Positions 22,331 to 33,877 are shown, counted from the first letter of the stretch. The stretch is 64,000 nucleotides of DNA from Euleptes europaea (GCF_029931775.1 NC_079321.1:13226501-13290500); one strand, 5' to 3'. The notes: a model not told the origin generated them from the sequence alone. Translations and numbers: made by a program.

Positions 22331-22860
22331 GAATTCTCTTGGGCCGTGAGGCGCTTTTTGATAGGCTTACGGAGGGCGGCCAATGGCTGAGACGGAGTAG
22401 CCGATTGGTCGATATGAGTTTGCTCTTCCGGTGTCACGGCGGCCTTGTTGCGGAAGCGCTTTGCCTAGTGGCGGTTGGCGGAGGCGCTCCTGCTCCGAGG
22501 GGAAAGAGGAGGAGGAGGAAAGAAGCCGGGGCCGCCGACGGGCTGGAGAAGCCCGCCCCGGTCTGGGCCGCCGAAGCGTCTTTGCCGGGGGAGGATGAGG
22601 TGGGTGCCGCAGCGGGGCGGTCGAGCCGTGCGCGGGGAAGGGGAGCCGCTGAGCCCCCGGGGGAAAGGAGGGAGGGCGGCGAAGAAGAGCTGCCTTTGCC
22701 CGCCCGCCTGTTTCCCCCCGAAGGTTTTCCTGGGTGGGGCTGCAGAAACCGAGGTGGCCGCCCTCTCCCCGTCCTAGTTTGCTTTATCCGGGCTCCTCTG
22801 GGGCCTTCGGCGGGGCTCCTCGTGGTGCAGGGGCGCGCCTCCTTTCCGCCCTCGGAGCGA
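22190..22860. promoter_or_regulatory. CpG-island bidirectional promoter of LIG4 and ABHD13
   Basis: CpG-dense GC-rich DNA between divergent first exons. Visible sites: a perfect NRF1 palindrome GCGCAGGCGC at 22280-22289, CCAAT at 22380-22384, an inverted CCAAT (ATTGG) at 22404-22408, ETS-like ACTTCCGG near 22202 and CTTCCGG near 22424, and an E2F/Kaiso-like CTCGCGGGAA near 22324-22333. There is no TATA box. This is typical of a TATA-less housekeeping bidirectional promoter. Activity is inferred. Confidence 0.8.
22430..22599 (+). other. ABHD13: ABHD13 non-coding exon 1 (approximate 5' end)
   Basis: GAGGATGAG|GTGGGT at 22591-22604 is a consensus donor with the intron starting at 22600. It pairs with the acceptor at 34191-34192 ahead of the coding exon. 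The 5' limit is a guess from promoter-element positions. An open frame through this exon (from 22339) is a by-product of GC richness. Confidence 0.55.
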
Positions 22861-22999
22861 CTCCTCAGCTTGTCGGTGAGCCTCCGTTAGGCTTACTCCC
22901 GAGTAAGCAGGCGCAGGCTCTTAGTCTGCGAGAAGAGGTCACGCTAGGAAGGCGAGGAGTTCCTTCCAAACGCTTAAGTGTCTCTGTTTTTATAATAGT

Positions 23000-23337
23000 A
23001 GAAACGGGCCAGAGTCCAGTAGCACCTTAAAGACTAACAAAAATATTTTCTGGCAGGGTGTGAGCTTTCGTGAGCCGCAGCTCACTTCTTCGGATACAGC
23101 TAGAATGTGAATCCATCGGTCTTTAAGTAGAGGAGAGTGAATTCAGACAAGCATTCGTATGTAAATGTGAATAGCAGGCGTGATGGGATTAGGTGTGGTA
23201 TGCAAAACAGTCTGTGATGTCCAGGGGAGAGATGGGTGTGGAGAAATCAGCATTGGTAATAAGCCATGAATGCAAGGTCTTTATTCAGCCCAGGTAAATG
23301 CATTGACTTTAGTTTGAATATCAACTGTAATTCAGCA
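23000..23337 (-). mobile_element. Penelope-like element with exact 14-bp duplication and hammerhead-like core
   Basis: Flanked by exact GTTTTTATAATAGT (22986-22999 and 23338-23351). The minus strand ends in GTTAGTCTTTAAGGTGCTAC TGGACTC. At 23064-23093 the minus strand reads CCGAAGA-AGTGAGCTGCGGCTCAC-GAAAGC, a hammerhead core with one departure from CUGANGA. In ABHD13 intron 1, ~400 bp past exon 1. Confidence 0.85.
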
Positions 23338-23358
23338 GTTTTTATAATAGTTATGACT

Positions 23359-23560
23359 GGGGAGGGGCCGTGGCTCAGTAGTAGAGCCTCTGCTTGCCAT
23401 GCAGAAGGTCCCAGGTTCAGTCCCCCGGCATCTCCAGTTAAAGACTAGGCAGGTAGGTGATGTGAAAGACCCTGGAGAGCTGCTGCCTGTCTGAGTAGAC
23501 AAGACTGACTTTGATGGGCCAAAGGTCTTATTCAGTATAAGGCAGCTTCGTGTGTTCGTG
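23359..23560 (+). repeat. tRNA-derived SINE (family B)
   Basis: GGGGAGGGGCCGTGGCTCAG head, GGTTCAGTCCCCCGG B-box, GACTTTGATGGGCC and TATAAGGCAGCTTCGTGTG end. tRNA-Ala-like head; about ten copies in the window. Confidence 0.9.
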
Positions 23561-25394
23561 AGGAAAAAAATGGGGGAGGTGGCAGGCTGCCAGTTAAAAG
23601 CTTCTTTAGGAAAAAGCGAAATCTCTCAGTGCTGTGATGGTATCATTTAAAGCCTTCAAGTAGGAAGACCTGCAGTTGGTCAGGGGTTATTGGGGGGTAT
23701 AAACTTTGGGGGACGTACAGGGAGGTTTGTGAGCTTTGCTTTCTTTCTGGTAGTGGTTGCTTGTGGGATGCTGAAGTCTGCTGTTTATGTTCTTGTTTGC
23801 AGCCGACAAGAATAGCTGCTGTAGTATGGAAGACAGAGTGAAACTTTGAAGAAGCGTTTTCCTTCAGTGAATAAAAATGATAGTTGCTAGGATTTAAATA
23901 TAAAAATTGTAATCTGAGTTATATGTGTATATTTTGAAGGTTTCTCTGAAAAAGCTGTGCGAGAGCTTTAATGCTCCAGCTCATGTAATTCTGATGCAGT
24001 TTTAAAAAATTGATTATAAAATACTTGTAGCTTTTCCCCCTACTATATTTGTCTTGCTATGCTGTGAGTGATTCATTACTCCTTCTGTGCGGGTGTCTTT
24101 CTGCATCTGTTCATCCTTTGAGTGCTGAGCTTCATCGTATTATGAGAATGAGAAAAACTTCTCTTCCCCATACTGTTAATAAGTTTGTACGTCTCTGTTA
24201 GTCTCCCCAGTCATCTTTGTCTCTTAAAAAATACAATTTGTTGTTTCATTATAAAAGAAGGTGCTTCATTTTGGCAGCTATTTTTACCTGTTATTACTTT
24301 TTGTTTTTTTAGAGGGTAGGATAACCTGAACATGTACACAGTATTTCAAATGTGGGCACGCTATATATGTGATAATACAGTGTTGTCACTCCCTTTCCTA
24401 ATAATTTCCAAAACTGAGGTTGCTCTTGCCACTACCACAGCACACTGGACAGCTTCAGTGAATCTTCCTCAACAGTGTAGTGATCTTTGTTGGGTGGTAA
24501 TTGGTATGCTGCTGCTGCTACACTTCAGCTGAATTGTGGGGAAGAGGAGAAAGTGCTTTGTTGTTGCATAGTAATTGTGGTGTGTTCTCACTTAAATTGT
24601 CAAATCAACTGTTCATACCTGAAACATAGTGTTGTGGCAGACGCTGACCAAAACTGGCAGCATAGCAGCCTGTGACAGGCCATAGCCTTCTCAGGGTGCC
24701 TTCTTTGGCCACTGGATAGGGTATCCAGACTTGAATCTTCAAGTCTGTTATAAAGCTTCTGTTCCTGATGTAATTTTGTAGACACATTTTGGGAAATCAA
24801 GCAGCAGCTTGTTTGTTTTGCCTGAGAGTGAGATGTAATGCCCCCCTAAAAGTCATTAGAATGTGTAACTTATTGAAGAGTAATTTTTTTGTCTAATAAA
24901 AAACCTGTTTAATTTTGCAAAATGAGGATTGCTGCTGTACTTACCCTTTTAGAAGCTGGTATTCCACTTGCAAATATGCCACTAATCTTTTTGGGATAGT
25001 TTCTTTTTGAAAAATGAATTCAAGCCTGCTTTTGCTGCTGTTCTTCATAAATATGAAATGGCATTTTTGATATCTGTGAAATTTATGCAAATAAGAAAAA
25101 CAGGCAAATATTAAATATCCTTTTAAAAAAAGGAGCAGAGACTGATGCTGTTCTAGCTTTTAGAAGCATTCCTTTTTTGTTGTAAACACTAATTAGTGTG
25201 ACTTGAGAGGTGAAACTCTGGCTAGTTATAAGAGGTTTGGAATATTTTTAAGTGCCAGGAATTGTCAGCTAGCTAGTTTAACCAGTTTCTCATGGTGTCA
25301 TTTAGACTCCTTTTGGCCTAAATTCATTGCTTAGCCAGCTTTACTGATTATTTTGGTTTAAGAGAGCCAAGTAAGAGGAATTAAGGTTGTTTCA
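23561..25394. other. No recognised feature (ABHD13 intron)
   Basis: 1.8 kb of AT-rich intron without recognisable repeats or exons. Confidence 0.5.
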
Positions 25395-25490
25395 AAGGAA
25401 CAAAAAGAGTGTTGTGGCACTTTAAAGACTAATTTCTGATGGCATACAGTTCTTTAAACCATGGCCCACTTTTCACAATAAATCTGTTAC
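25395..25490 (-). mobile_element. Decayed Penelope-like element tail
   Basis: The minus strand reads AGTGGGCCATGG ... GTATGCCATCAGAAATTAGT CTTTAAAGTGCCACAACACT, the tail arrangement of another PLE lineage; its hammerhead-like region is badly decayed. Confidence 0.6.
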
Positions 25491-25994
25491 AGCCAAAACA
25501 AATGGAGCTTTGTCTCCCCTTCAAAGCTAACGTGGCTAACCTTATTGGAGGGATCCTTCTGCTACCTGCCTTTATCTTTCCTGGCACCTGCCAAGTGTTT
25601 TTAGAAAGCGGGTAGGGCCAGATGGGTTTTTGGAGGTTTTGATGCTTACCATATAATGCAGTCAGTGATTTTATATAAAGTACTTTACCAATGTGAATAC
25701 TAGAGTAATATTCTACAAACACGGTGGGACTTCATTCTGACTAAACACTGTTGGGCTGCACTGCTAAAATGTTTAATGATCCTAACCAAAACTTCTGTTG
25801 AAGCAATTTTGATCCTCCCCGTTTGAATTTATATAATTCAGGTGAAAGTTGATAATAACATCACTATATCGGATTTTGTTAGTTCTCAAAGATCATTTAT
25901 ATTCCTACCAAAATCTGGCTGGTATCTTTCTCTTACTGTACACGTGTGCAAGGAGCTCTCACCAGCTCTTTAGCACCACCTGTCATTGTACACA
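25491..25994. other. No recognised feature (ABHD13 intron)
   Basis: Unassigned. Confidence 0.45.
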
Positions 25995-26236
25995 TAATGG
26001 TGGTGGAAAGTGCTGTCAAGTCACACCGGACTTATGGAGACCCAGTACGGTTTTCAAGGCAAGAGACATTTGAAAGTGGTTTGCTATTGCCTGTCTCTGT
26101 ATGGGCTGAGCGAGTTCTGAGAACGGTGATTGGCCCAAGGTCACCCAGCAGGTTCCATGTGGAGGAGTGGGGAATTGAACCCAGTTCTCCAGATTAGAGT
26201 CCGCCGCTCTTAACCACTACACCATGCTGGCTCTTA
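25995..26236 (-). repeat. Composite tRNA-headed SINE with Bov-B tail (family C)
   Basis: Minus strand: AGAGCCAGCATGGTGTAGTG head, GGTTCAATTCCCC B-box, ACCTTGGGCCAATC, then GGCAATAGCAAACC and CTTGCCTTGAAAACC and the TAAGTCCGGTGTGACTTGAC tail. Confidence 0.88.
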
Positions 26237-27589
26237 TACAAATAATATTGCAGATTAAAAATGTCTGGGTTCATGAGCGAAGGGCTCATGTAAAGGGAAA
26301 GCCAGGAGCAGAAGCATTTTTCCTTTTGTACAAGTGCGTCAGATACCTACTAAATGAAGACAGGCGCTGCCAAATGAGGGTTTCTTAGCTAGATCACGAT
26401 GTATACTTATTTTGTGTGTGTGCAGTATTTTTGAACAGTATGCTTATTTTAAAAGGAATCCTGTTGAACAGAGCTTCTGCCTGTAATGCTGAAGGCCTGT
26501 TATCATAGTTATGCACAACCTTATTCCTTGGCATTTTGTAGTTGGCTATGCCTCCTGTGCCAGAATTTCAGATGTCCCAGCAGGCCAAAAAAGTAGAAGA
26601 CCCATGCACCTATGGGAACAATTTCATAAGGTAAATATGAGAGCGTTGGCTGAACTTTGGTCTGATGTCCTAATTGTCAAAATAGTTAATATGGTGAAAT
26701 AGTTTTTTAAAAATTACTTAAAGTATTTCTTGTTTGAACTTAATTTTCTGCCTGAGCTCTGACTCTCTGGGAATCTTTCCTTTTATAAAACAGTTCCTGA
26801 TATAAAATGGAAGAGACGGCTTATGTAAGCAATTTAGGAAGCTGATACATGGCTATGATTTTACCAGCTGCCACTTCTGTTTTGCGAGCATCTACTAACA
26901 AGCACCTGTTTCTGCAGCACCTAACCTGTGTCCTGTCTTATGTAGATCACCGATTACAATTTATGCTCCATTTTAGGAAGGTCACTGGTTGGCTGAATCA
27001 GTACAGTACTTAATCAGTACAGAAAGGTCACTGGTTGGCTGAATAGGGTTGCTCTGAAGCATGCCTTATGCATCTTCCAGAATGCAAAATTAAATCTCTG
27101 TGTAATGTTTGGCTCTACAATACTTAGTTATTGCAGCAAGTTGATTATTAAGTAGTAATGTGGGTTTTCCAGAAAAACTTGAGCTGGAGAATTTTCATCG
27201 TAAACAGAGTGTGATCTTATTTAGTGAGCTGATTTTGAATTATAGTTGGCAAACAATTTTTCAAAAGTACTTGTTAGTTTTTTTGCCCCATAAAATGCCT
27301 CCAGTACATACATGGACTTGTATGTGGGTAGGGAGGAAATTCAAGCGAGGCTTGATCAGACAATTTCAAAGCTTTAAGTGTGGAACTTATTTTTATTGGA
27401 ATAATATTTGTAAAAACGTAAAGACATTATTGCATGCACTTCCGTTGCGTTTGGAGAAATGTAAGGAAAACAACAACAAAGGCACTGAGAACTGTTGACA
27501 CATTGCTTTTAGCACATCCAAAGAACTGTGCATAATATACTGAGGGCATGGCTGTCCATTCATATTTTTCAATAGAATTAAACTCTCTT
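26237..27589. other. No recognised feature (ABHD13 intron)
   Basis: Unassigned. A short local duplication of AGGTCACTGGTTGGCTGAAT occurs at about 26979 and 27026. Confidence 0.45.
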
Positions 27590-27601
27590 ACATGGAGGTC
27601 A

Positions 27602-27787
27602 CTTGGGAGCCAGCATGGTGTAGTGGTTAAGGTGTCAGACCAGGATCTGGGAAACCCAGGTTCAAATCCCTACTCTGCTGTAGAAACTTGCTGGGTGACC
27701 TTGGGCCGGTCATGCACTCTCAGCCCTGACCCTGGCAGGTATTTGGATGGGAGACTTGATGGCAAAAAACAAACAAACCCCAAGCAG
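27602..27787 (+). repeat. Family C SINE with exact 12-bp duplication
   Basis: GGGAGCCAGCATGGTGTAGT head, GGTTCAAATCCC B-box, 5S-like GTATTTGGATGGGAGAC, then an A-rich end. Bounded by exact ACATGGAGGTCA at 27590-27601 and 27788-27799. Confidence 0.92.
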
Positions 27788-27799
27788 ACATGGAGGTCA

Positions 27800-28521
27800 A
27801 TGGGGTACCTCCATTTCACTGTCACTCTCTGGAGTATCATTTGCATTACTTGCTAATCCCATATCAGATTGTGATGATGACATCCCTTCCACCAGGTGAG
27901 AGGAGACTGACAAATAAGAACTTTACCTTTGTTTTTGATTTGCTTTTCAGAGCCATTTGGGTAAATTCATCACTTGGTTTTATTTGGATTAATATTTGTG
28001 GTTTTATTCCCACCCCCAGTTTACAATTCAAAGCAGGCATGCACTTGCTCACACAATTCCTAGGGTTAATTGCCTGAAAAACATAAGTTATTACATTCAA
28101 AATGCTAACCTTGCCTAATATTTTATCAGACATGGCGGCATCTGTTCATCATTCATAATTTTATAAAATAATGCAACTTTAGAAATGGAGAATTTTCCAC
28201 GTAAAAATAAATGTCTGTCTTCGGAAAATCTCCCTCCCCCCCAATCTTGGTTATAAATATTGGCACACAGTTATTGGAAGGGATTCAAAATCAGTTTATG
28301 AAAAGGTTGTCCTGACCTACAACAAGATTTAGGCTACGTCTGTATTATTATCTTTATTTAAGATCTGCCTTGAGAGAGCATAAAAAAGCTGGTCCATGAA
28401 GTGTATCTGCAGTGCTTTCTTCAAACCATTCCTATATAATGTTACATGCTTCCTTGTACAGTTTTTCCACGTTTTTCAGAACAATCAGGAACTTGTAAAA
28501 ATTGATACTAATTATGCATAC
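27800..28521. other. No recognised feature (ABHD13 intron)
   Basis: Unassigned. Confidence 0.45.
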
Positions 28522-28990
28522 CTGTTTTATCCAGGATCAGAGGAGCATGCCTATTAATTGCTGTGGAACACAGGCAGGATAATGCTGCTGCAGTTGTCTT
28601 GTTTGTGGGCTTCCTAGAGCCAGTGTGGTGTGGTGGTTTGGAGTGGTGGACTCTGATCTGGAGAACCAGGTTTGATTCCCCACTCCTCCACATGAGCAGT
28701 GGATGCTAATCTGGTGAACCGGGTTGGTTTCCCCACTCCACATGCAGCCAGCTGAGTGACCTTGGCCTAGTCACAGCTCTTAGAGCTATCTCAGCCCCAC
28801 CTAACTCACAGGGTGTCTGTTGTGGGGAAGGGAAGGTGACTAAGCCGGTTTGAGTCTTCGTTGAGTGGTAGAGAAAGCTGGCATATAAAAATCAACTCTT
28901 CTTCTTCACCTGGTTGGCCACTGTGTGAACAGACTGCTGGACTTGATGGACCTTGGTCTGATCCAGCATGGCCTTTCTCATGTTCTTATG
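28522..28990 (+). mobile_element. L2-like LINE 3' end split by a SINE
   Basis: 28522-28617 (ATCCAGGATCAGAGGAGCAT ... TTGTGGGCTTCCTAGA) continues at 28909-28990 (ACCTGGTTGGCCACTGTGTG ... CATGTTCTTATG). Intact equivalents are at 33075-33272, 35628-35810 and 49185-49385. Confidence 0.9.
28618..28908 (+). repeat. tRNA-derived SINE (family A) inside an L2-like LINE
   Basis: GCCAGTGTGGTGTGGTGGTT head to AAATCAACTCTTCTTCTTC tail. It interrupts the LINE between CCTAGA and ACCTGG; no target duplication is visible and about three LINE bases are missing. Confidence 0.92.
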
Positions 28991-29605
28991 TTGCACTGGC
29001 ATGGGAGCTCAGGGAGATCTGTAGGTTACTTTAGAGCTTCAGTGTTTGTGAGGCTACAGATGGCTATACGCTTCCAGGGTGGACTCCAGAGCCTTTTGCA
29101 GGGTACTCCTGGGTGTCTTGCACTCTTAGCAGCCAGTTCCTGAACCATTCTCAAAGTCCTTTGTCCCTTCCACCCCACCCTAATGCATTACAGCTTCCAA
29201 GACTTGTCAGCTACTGTAAAGGCATGCATGATGATAGTTGTGTCAGACTGGGGGTAAGAAAAGTTTCAGGCTGTTTGTTTTACGGATGGTTGGTGGAAAG
29301 CCTTCCTTGTTCGGAGTTCCAGCCTAGTGGCTTAGGTCAAGTAATCTGCCCCAAAGCATGCCAAGGCTCCAGAATAGAGATATTAAGGCCTTGTGGTGGT
29401 GGGGGGAAAGCTTTTTCCAGTGGGACTCAGAAAAAACTCCTATTGAAACCCCCCCATTTGGAACAAGTGCAGTGTTTTTCAGGACAAGGGCTTACTCAAA
29501 ATATACAGTATAAAAGACAATTTACAGCGTTAGATAATTCCTATACTGAAGGCGTATTCAACATGTTTTCAAGGATATAATGTTTTAAACAACAGTTAAT
29601 ATGCT
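28991..29605. other. No recognised feature (ABHD13 intron)
   Basis: A 155-codon open frame (29113-29580) has no recognisable domain and low-complexity stretches; not called as a gene. Confidence 0.4.
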
Positions 29606-29740
29606 TCAGAGGGTAGCCGTATTGGTCTGCAGTAGAAGAGGTGGATTCGAGTCCAGTAGTACCTTCGAGACCAGCAAGAGTTTCAGGGTACAAGCTTTTG
29701 AGAGTCAAAGCTCCCTTTGTCAGACATAATCTGACGATTG
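29606..29740 (-). mobile_element. Penelope-like element fragment with hammerhead-like core
   Basis: Minus strand: CTGACAA-AGGGAGCTTTGACTCTC-AAAAGCTTGTACCCTG (core 29694-29723), then CTCGAAGGTACTACTGGACT. The GGGAG/CTCTC stem is intact; two core bases differ from the hammerhead consensus. Confidence 0.78.
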
Positions 29741-29773
29741 ATTGATTAATTAATTAATACTCTATGATGTATT

Positions 29774-30003
29774 TCATAGAATCATATAGTTGGAAGGGAC
29801 CACCAGGGTCATCTAGCCCAACCCACTGCACAGTGCAGGGAATGCACAATTACACCCCCCACACCCTCCATGCCCAGAAGATGGCCAAGATGCCCTCTTT
29901 CTCATGATCTGCCTCAAGTCATAGAATCAGCATTGCCGGCAGATGGCCATCTAGCCTCTGCTTAAAAAACCTCCAGGGAAGGAGAGCTTACCATCTCAGG
30001 ATT
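29774..30003 (-). mobile_element. CR1-type LINE 3' terminus
   Basis: Minus strand ends in the CR1 terminus (CTATATGATTCTATG) with CCTGCACTGTGCAGTGGGTT GGGCTAGATGACCCTGGTGG. 3' end only. Confidence 0.88.
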
Positions 30004-30449
30004 GCACCCTAATTTGATATTAGCTCCTATAAAGATATCCTTACCTAGGAGGCTGGCCAAGGTCGAGATCAGCAAGGCCAGTGACCTCTGGGGGCGCACC
30101 GGCCCAGGGCCAGGATGGCAGTAGCAACAGGGATGGAGAAGGAACAGACGGAAAAGGGCAGAAAGGGTAGGGCAAGGGAGTAGGAGTGAAAGGAAGAAAA
30201 GTTAGGGAAGGGAGGGGAGGCAAGCCAGCCAGTCTACAACCATCTCTTCCCTCAACCATAGGTTTGGCGGAACATCTCAGCCTTACAAACACTGGGCTAA
30301 GTCCCGCAGGTTTTGGGTCTCATTCGACAGAGTTCCATCAGGCTGGGGCCAGAAAAAGCCCTGGCTCAGTTTGAGGACAGCTGGATAATTCTAGGGCCAG
30401 GGGCTACCAACAAGTTCTTTTCAGTGCAATGCTCTCTTTTATGGGCTGT
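30004..30449. other. No recognised feature (ABHD13 intron)
   Basis: Unassigned, purine-rich at 30110-30230. Confidence 0.45.
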
Positions 30450-31364
30450 CAGCGGAGTGGATAAAAATCAATGGTTTTTTAAAAATTAAAATTGGATTTT
30501 TTAAAAATTTGGATTTTTAAAATAAGATGCTTTTTGAGGAAAAAATCTATTTAAAGATACATTATACTCCAAAGGTTATTCCTCATGAAGTAAGGATTAG
30601 TTTTTAATTATGTAGCATGAGGGTGTATATTGATGCAACGTTTACATTTTTGTTAAACAAATTCCATTAATCCACTCTGCCAGAGGTTTCTGTAAGATTA
30701 TTTTGAACTATTTTTTTCTATCTAGAAGATATTATCAAAGATTATTGGTTTTGCAGTTCTCAAAACTGTGAATTTGTGTCTGCGGAGATAACATGCCTCT
30801 TCATGATAAAAGTTATAAAATAAACATACATTGTTGAGAAAAAGACCTTAATCCCATTGCTCCTTTGCAAATATATGTACTCCTTACCTCGTAAGTGCTA
30901 AGTCTCAAGAAGATTGATTGGAGTGGAATAGATCTGCACAAGGAGCTAGGTGTGAGGAGGGAGGGGCAAGCAATAAAAATTATAGTGAAGCCGTTTGAGA
31001 AGAATTCTCCACAAGTCTTGGGATCATTGTGTGTATAGCCTGAAGTTTATCGTATTATTCTCTCCCTGGAGGACAAAGCCTATAATGGCAGCAGGCTATA
31101 AAAGAGACCCAGTTTGGGAATATTTTAATTAAGTAACTCTACCTATGGGTAAGGCAGGCAGATGTGCAAAATGCAAACACTGCAACAAAGAAATGCAAGG
31201 CCTGGTGGCCTGAATGAAACATCATGATAACTGCTGTTTATGTAGAAAACCATTATTTAAATATAGTCTTACCGACTAGTGATTTAAATTGTGAAAATCT
31301 GGTCTTACTGACTAGTGATTTAATTGTGATTTAAATCAATTTGATTTAAATGAAATCCACCCTG
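30450..31364 (+). mobile_element. hAT DNA transposon remnant with BED-finger fragment
   Basis: Ends CAGCGGAGTGGATAAAAATC and AATGAAATCCACCCTG form imperfect terminal inverted repeats. 31146-31245 encodes MGKAGRCAKCKHCNKEMQGLVA, a stop, then MKHHDNCC, a BED-type zinc finger as in hAT (Charlie/ZBED) transposases. Internally deleted and mutated; a non-functional copy. No 8-bp duplication survives. Confidence 0.7.
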
Positions 31365-31576
31365 GCCATCGGGTGTCTAGCTGCTTTGTTTTGTTTTTCA
31401 TGCTTGATTGATATTGCTAGTCAAGTACCTCTTGGTGAGTGTTTTAAGAACAGGTAGAAATCTGTTTTGTTCTATCTAGCATTGCCATAGGGGAAAGTAA
31501 TGACTGGAACTTTTATTTTGGACATAGGTTTGGATCCCGCAGAGCATTTCTGCTAATGGAAGGGACTTCTGTCCAT

Positions 31577-31795
31577 GAAGGAGGGGCAGTGGCTTAGTGG
31601 CAGAGCACCCGCTTGGCATGCAGAAGGTCCTAGGTTCAATCCCCAGCATCTCCAATTAAAGGGACTAGGCAAGTAGGTGATGTGAAAGACCTCTGCCTGA
31701 GACTCTGGAGAGCCGCTGCCGGTCAGAGTAGACAGTACTGACTTTGATGGACCCATGGTCTTATTCAGTATAAGGCAGCTTCATGTGTTCGAGTG
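31577..31795 (+). repeat. tRNA-derived SINE (family B)
   Basis: GGAGGGGCAGTGGCTTAGTG head, GGTTCAATCCCCAG B-box, ends GGCAGCTTCATGTGTTCGAG. Confidence 0.9.
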
Positions 31796-32562
31796 TAGAC
31801 TGCCTTGCCTTCACCCCCTCATGTTGAAGTCTAAAATGCCCCTGAAATCCTGCTGGGGGGCAGGGATCCCTAGAAACAGCATGAGGGTGGAATTTGTGAA
31901 AATTGCTCCCCCCCGTCCATGGAAATTTTATGTGGGATCCCGTCTAATGTTTGTAATTGAGTGCTTGATCAGTTGTTTCATGCTGTTCTTTTCAGGACTA
32001 GTAAATCCCATTTTGGGCTAGCAATCCCTCAGGGCTGAATAATAGGTATTTCAGATTCTCAGTGCCAGCATTAGTTTTCCAGATTCCTGGATAACTTGGT
32101 GTCTCCAACTTTTCTCTTTTAGCCATATTTCTATATGAGCTCAGTTGTAAGCATTTTTTCTCTAGGGTGTTATGTTTGTAACATTTGTGGCAGACTTCAT
32201 CTGCTAGCATAATCATGTATATGTGTCTGGAAATTCTTTAAGCGGCCGTACAAGTTTAACCACTTTTCCTGTTGGGTATCTTCTGGATATACTGTGTGTA
32301 GTTGGCCATTTTGCCACTGGATGGTGGTGTTAACGCTTGAGAGTAATGCTAAGAGGGATGATTTCTCATGCAGGGCATTTACATTTATTTTGTGTACGAG
32401 AATGTATTTGTGCTACTTGTATGTGAATGCTGGGGAGGGGTGGGGTATCATTTTGCTGCCAGAGTGACAAGTCTGAGAAAAAGGGACACGGAGAGCCCCA
32501 AAAACGCAAAGGGAATTCTTGTCCTTGCTAGTTTTTAGGTAAGCTACTCACAGGCCACCTGT
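31796..32562. other. No recognised feature (ABHD13 intron)
   Basis: Unassigned. Confidence 0.45.
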
Positions 32563-33272
32563 GTTTTCTACATCATACTGCCCTTGTATAAATCTATGGT
32601 GAGACCACACTTGGAATACTGTGTACAGTTCTGGTCACGACACCTAAAAAAGGATATTGCAGAGCTTGAGAAGGTGCAGAAAAGAGCAACCAAAATGATT
32701 AGGGGACTAGAGCAGCTACCCTATGAGGAATGGTTAAAACACTTAGGGCTGTTTAGCATGGAAAGAAGGCGGCTAAGGGGAGACATGATAGAGGTCTATA
32801 AAATTATGCATGGTTTGGAGAGTGGACAGGGAGAAGGTTTTCTCCCTCTCCCTCTCTCGTAATACTAGAACGCGGGGCATCTGCTGAAGCTGGAGGGTGA
32901 GAGATTCAAAACTGATGAAAGGAAGTATTTCTTCATGCAATGCATAGTTAAATTATGGAACTCCTTGCCCCAGGATGTGGTGATGGCTACCAACTTGGAA
33001 GTCTTTAAGTGGGGAGTGGACATGTTCATGGAGGAGAGGGGTATTCATGGCTACTAGTTGAAATGGATACTGGTCATGATGCATACCTATTCTCTCCAGG
33101 ATCAGAGGAGCGTGCCGGATATATTAGGTGCTTTGGAACACAGGCAGGACAGTGCTGCTGCAGTGGCCTTGTTTGTGGGCTTCCTAGAGGCACCTGGTTG
33201 AGCCACTGTGTGAACAGACTGCTCGACTTGATGGGTCTTGGTCTGATCCAGCAGGGCTTTTCTTATTTTCTT
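32563..33272 (+). mobile_element. CR1/L2-like LINE 3' region, second lineage
   Basis: 32584-32862 encodes [60 protein letters not shown]. The 3' part (33075-33272) is the L2-like tail repeated at 28522, 35628 and 49110. Confidence 0.9.
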
Positions 33273-33660
33273 ACATGATGAATACTTGGAAATAGTGCCA
33301 GTTTGATGCCAGGTAAATGTCTGTTTGAATTTCATTAAACCTTGGCAACATCGTCACACAGGCGCCCTTTGGGTGGACCCCTCATCCTTTCTTCTTTTCC
33401 CTTGCAGTTCACTTTCACTGGTTCAAAAGCGGAGGGCTGCCAGTCTTTACTTTTTTCAGCTTGTGCTTTTCTTTATGGGAAAAGAAATATCTTGGGTGAT
33501 TCTCTCCCCCCCCCTCCCCACTTAGGTACATTTGTGGGCAGATGGTGCAATTAACTCTTCAGGGTCATTCAGCAAATTAATTATTGTAAATTATACTTGC
33601 CGGGTGTTAGAAATTGACCCTGACTGTACATTGGCTGTTTGTGGGTGGGTGGGGTAGGGC
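33273..33660. other. No recognised feature (ABHD13 intron)
   Basis: Unassigned. Confidence 0.45.
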
Positions 33661-33668
33661 AATATAGG

Positions 33669-33877
33669 TAGGGTTGCCAACCTCCAGGTGGTGGCTGGAA
33701 ATCTCCCTCTATTACAACTGATCTCCAGCCGATAGAGATCAGTTCCCCTGGAGGAAATGGCCCCTTTGGCAATTGGACTCAATGGCATTGAAGTCCCTCC
33801 CCTCCTCAAACCCCGTCCTCCTCAGGCTCTGCCCCAAAAACTTCCCACCGGTGGCAGTGATGGGCCTGGCAACCCTA
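33669..33877. mobile_element. hAT-type MITE
   Basis: TAGGGTTGCCAACCTCC ... GGCAACCCTA. Target duplication AATATAGG / AGTATAGG (33661-33668; 33878-33885), 7 of 8. Lies about 320 bp before the ABHD13 coding exon. Confidence 0.92.

Noticed and set aside
22339-22890. 183-codon open frame across the CpG island
   Set aside because: GC-rich composition removes stops; it crosses the ABHD13 exon 1 donor and matches no protein.
29113-29580. 155-codon open frame in ABHD13 intron
   Set aside because: No recognisable domain and no splice or promoter context.
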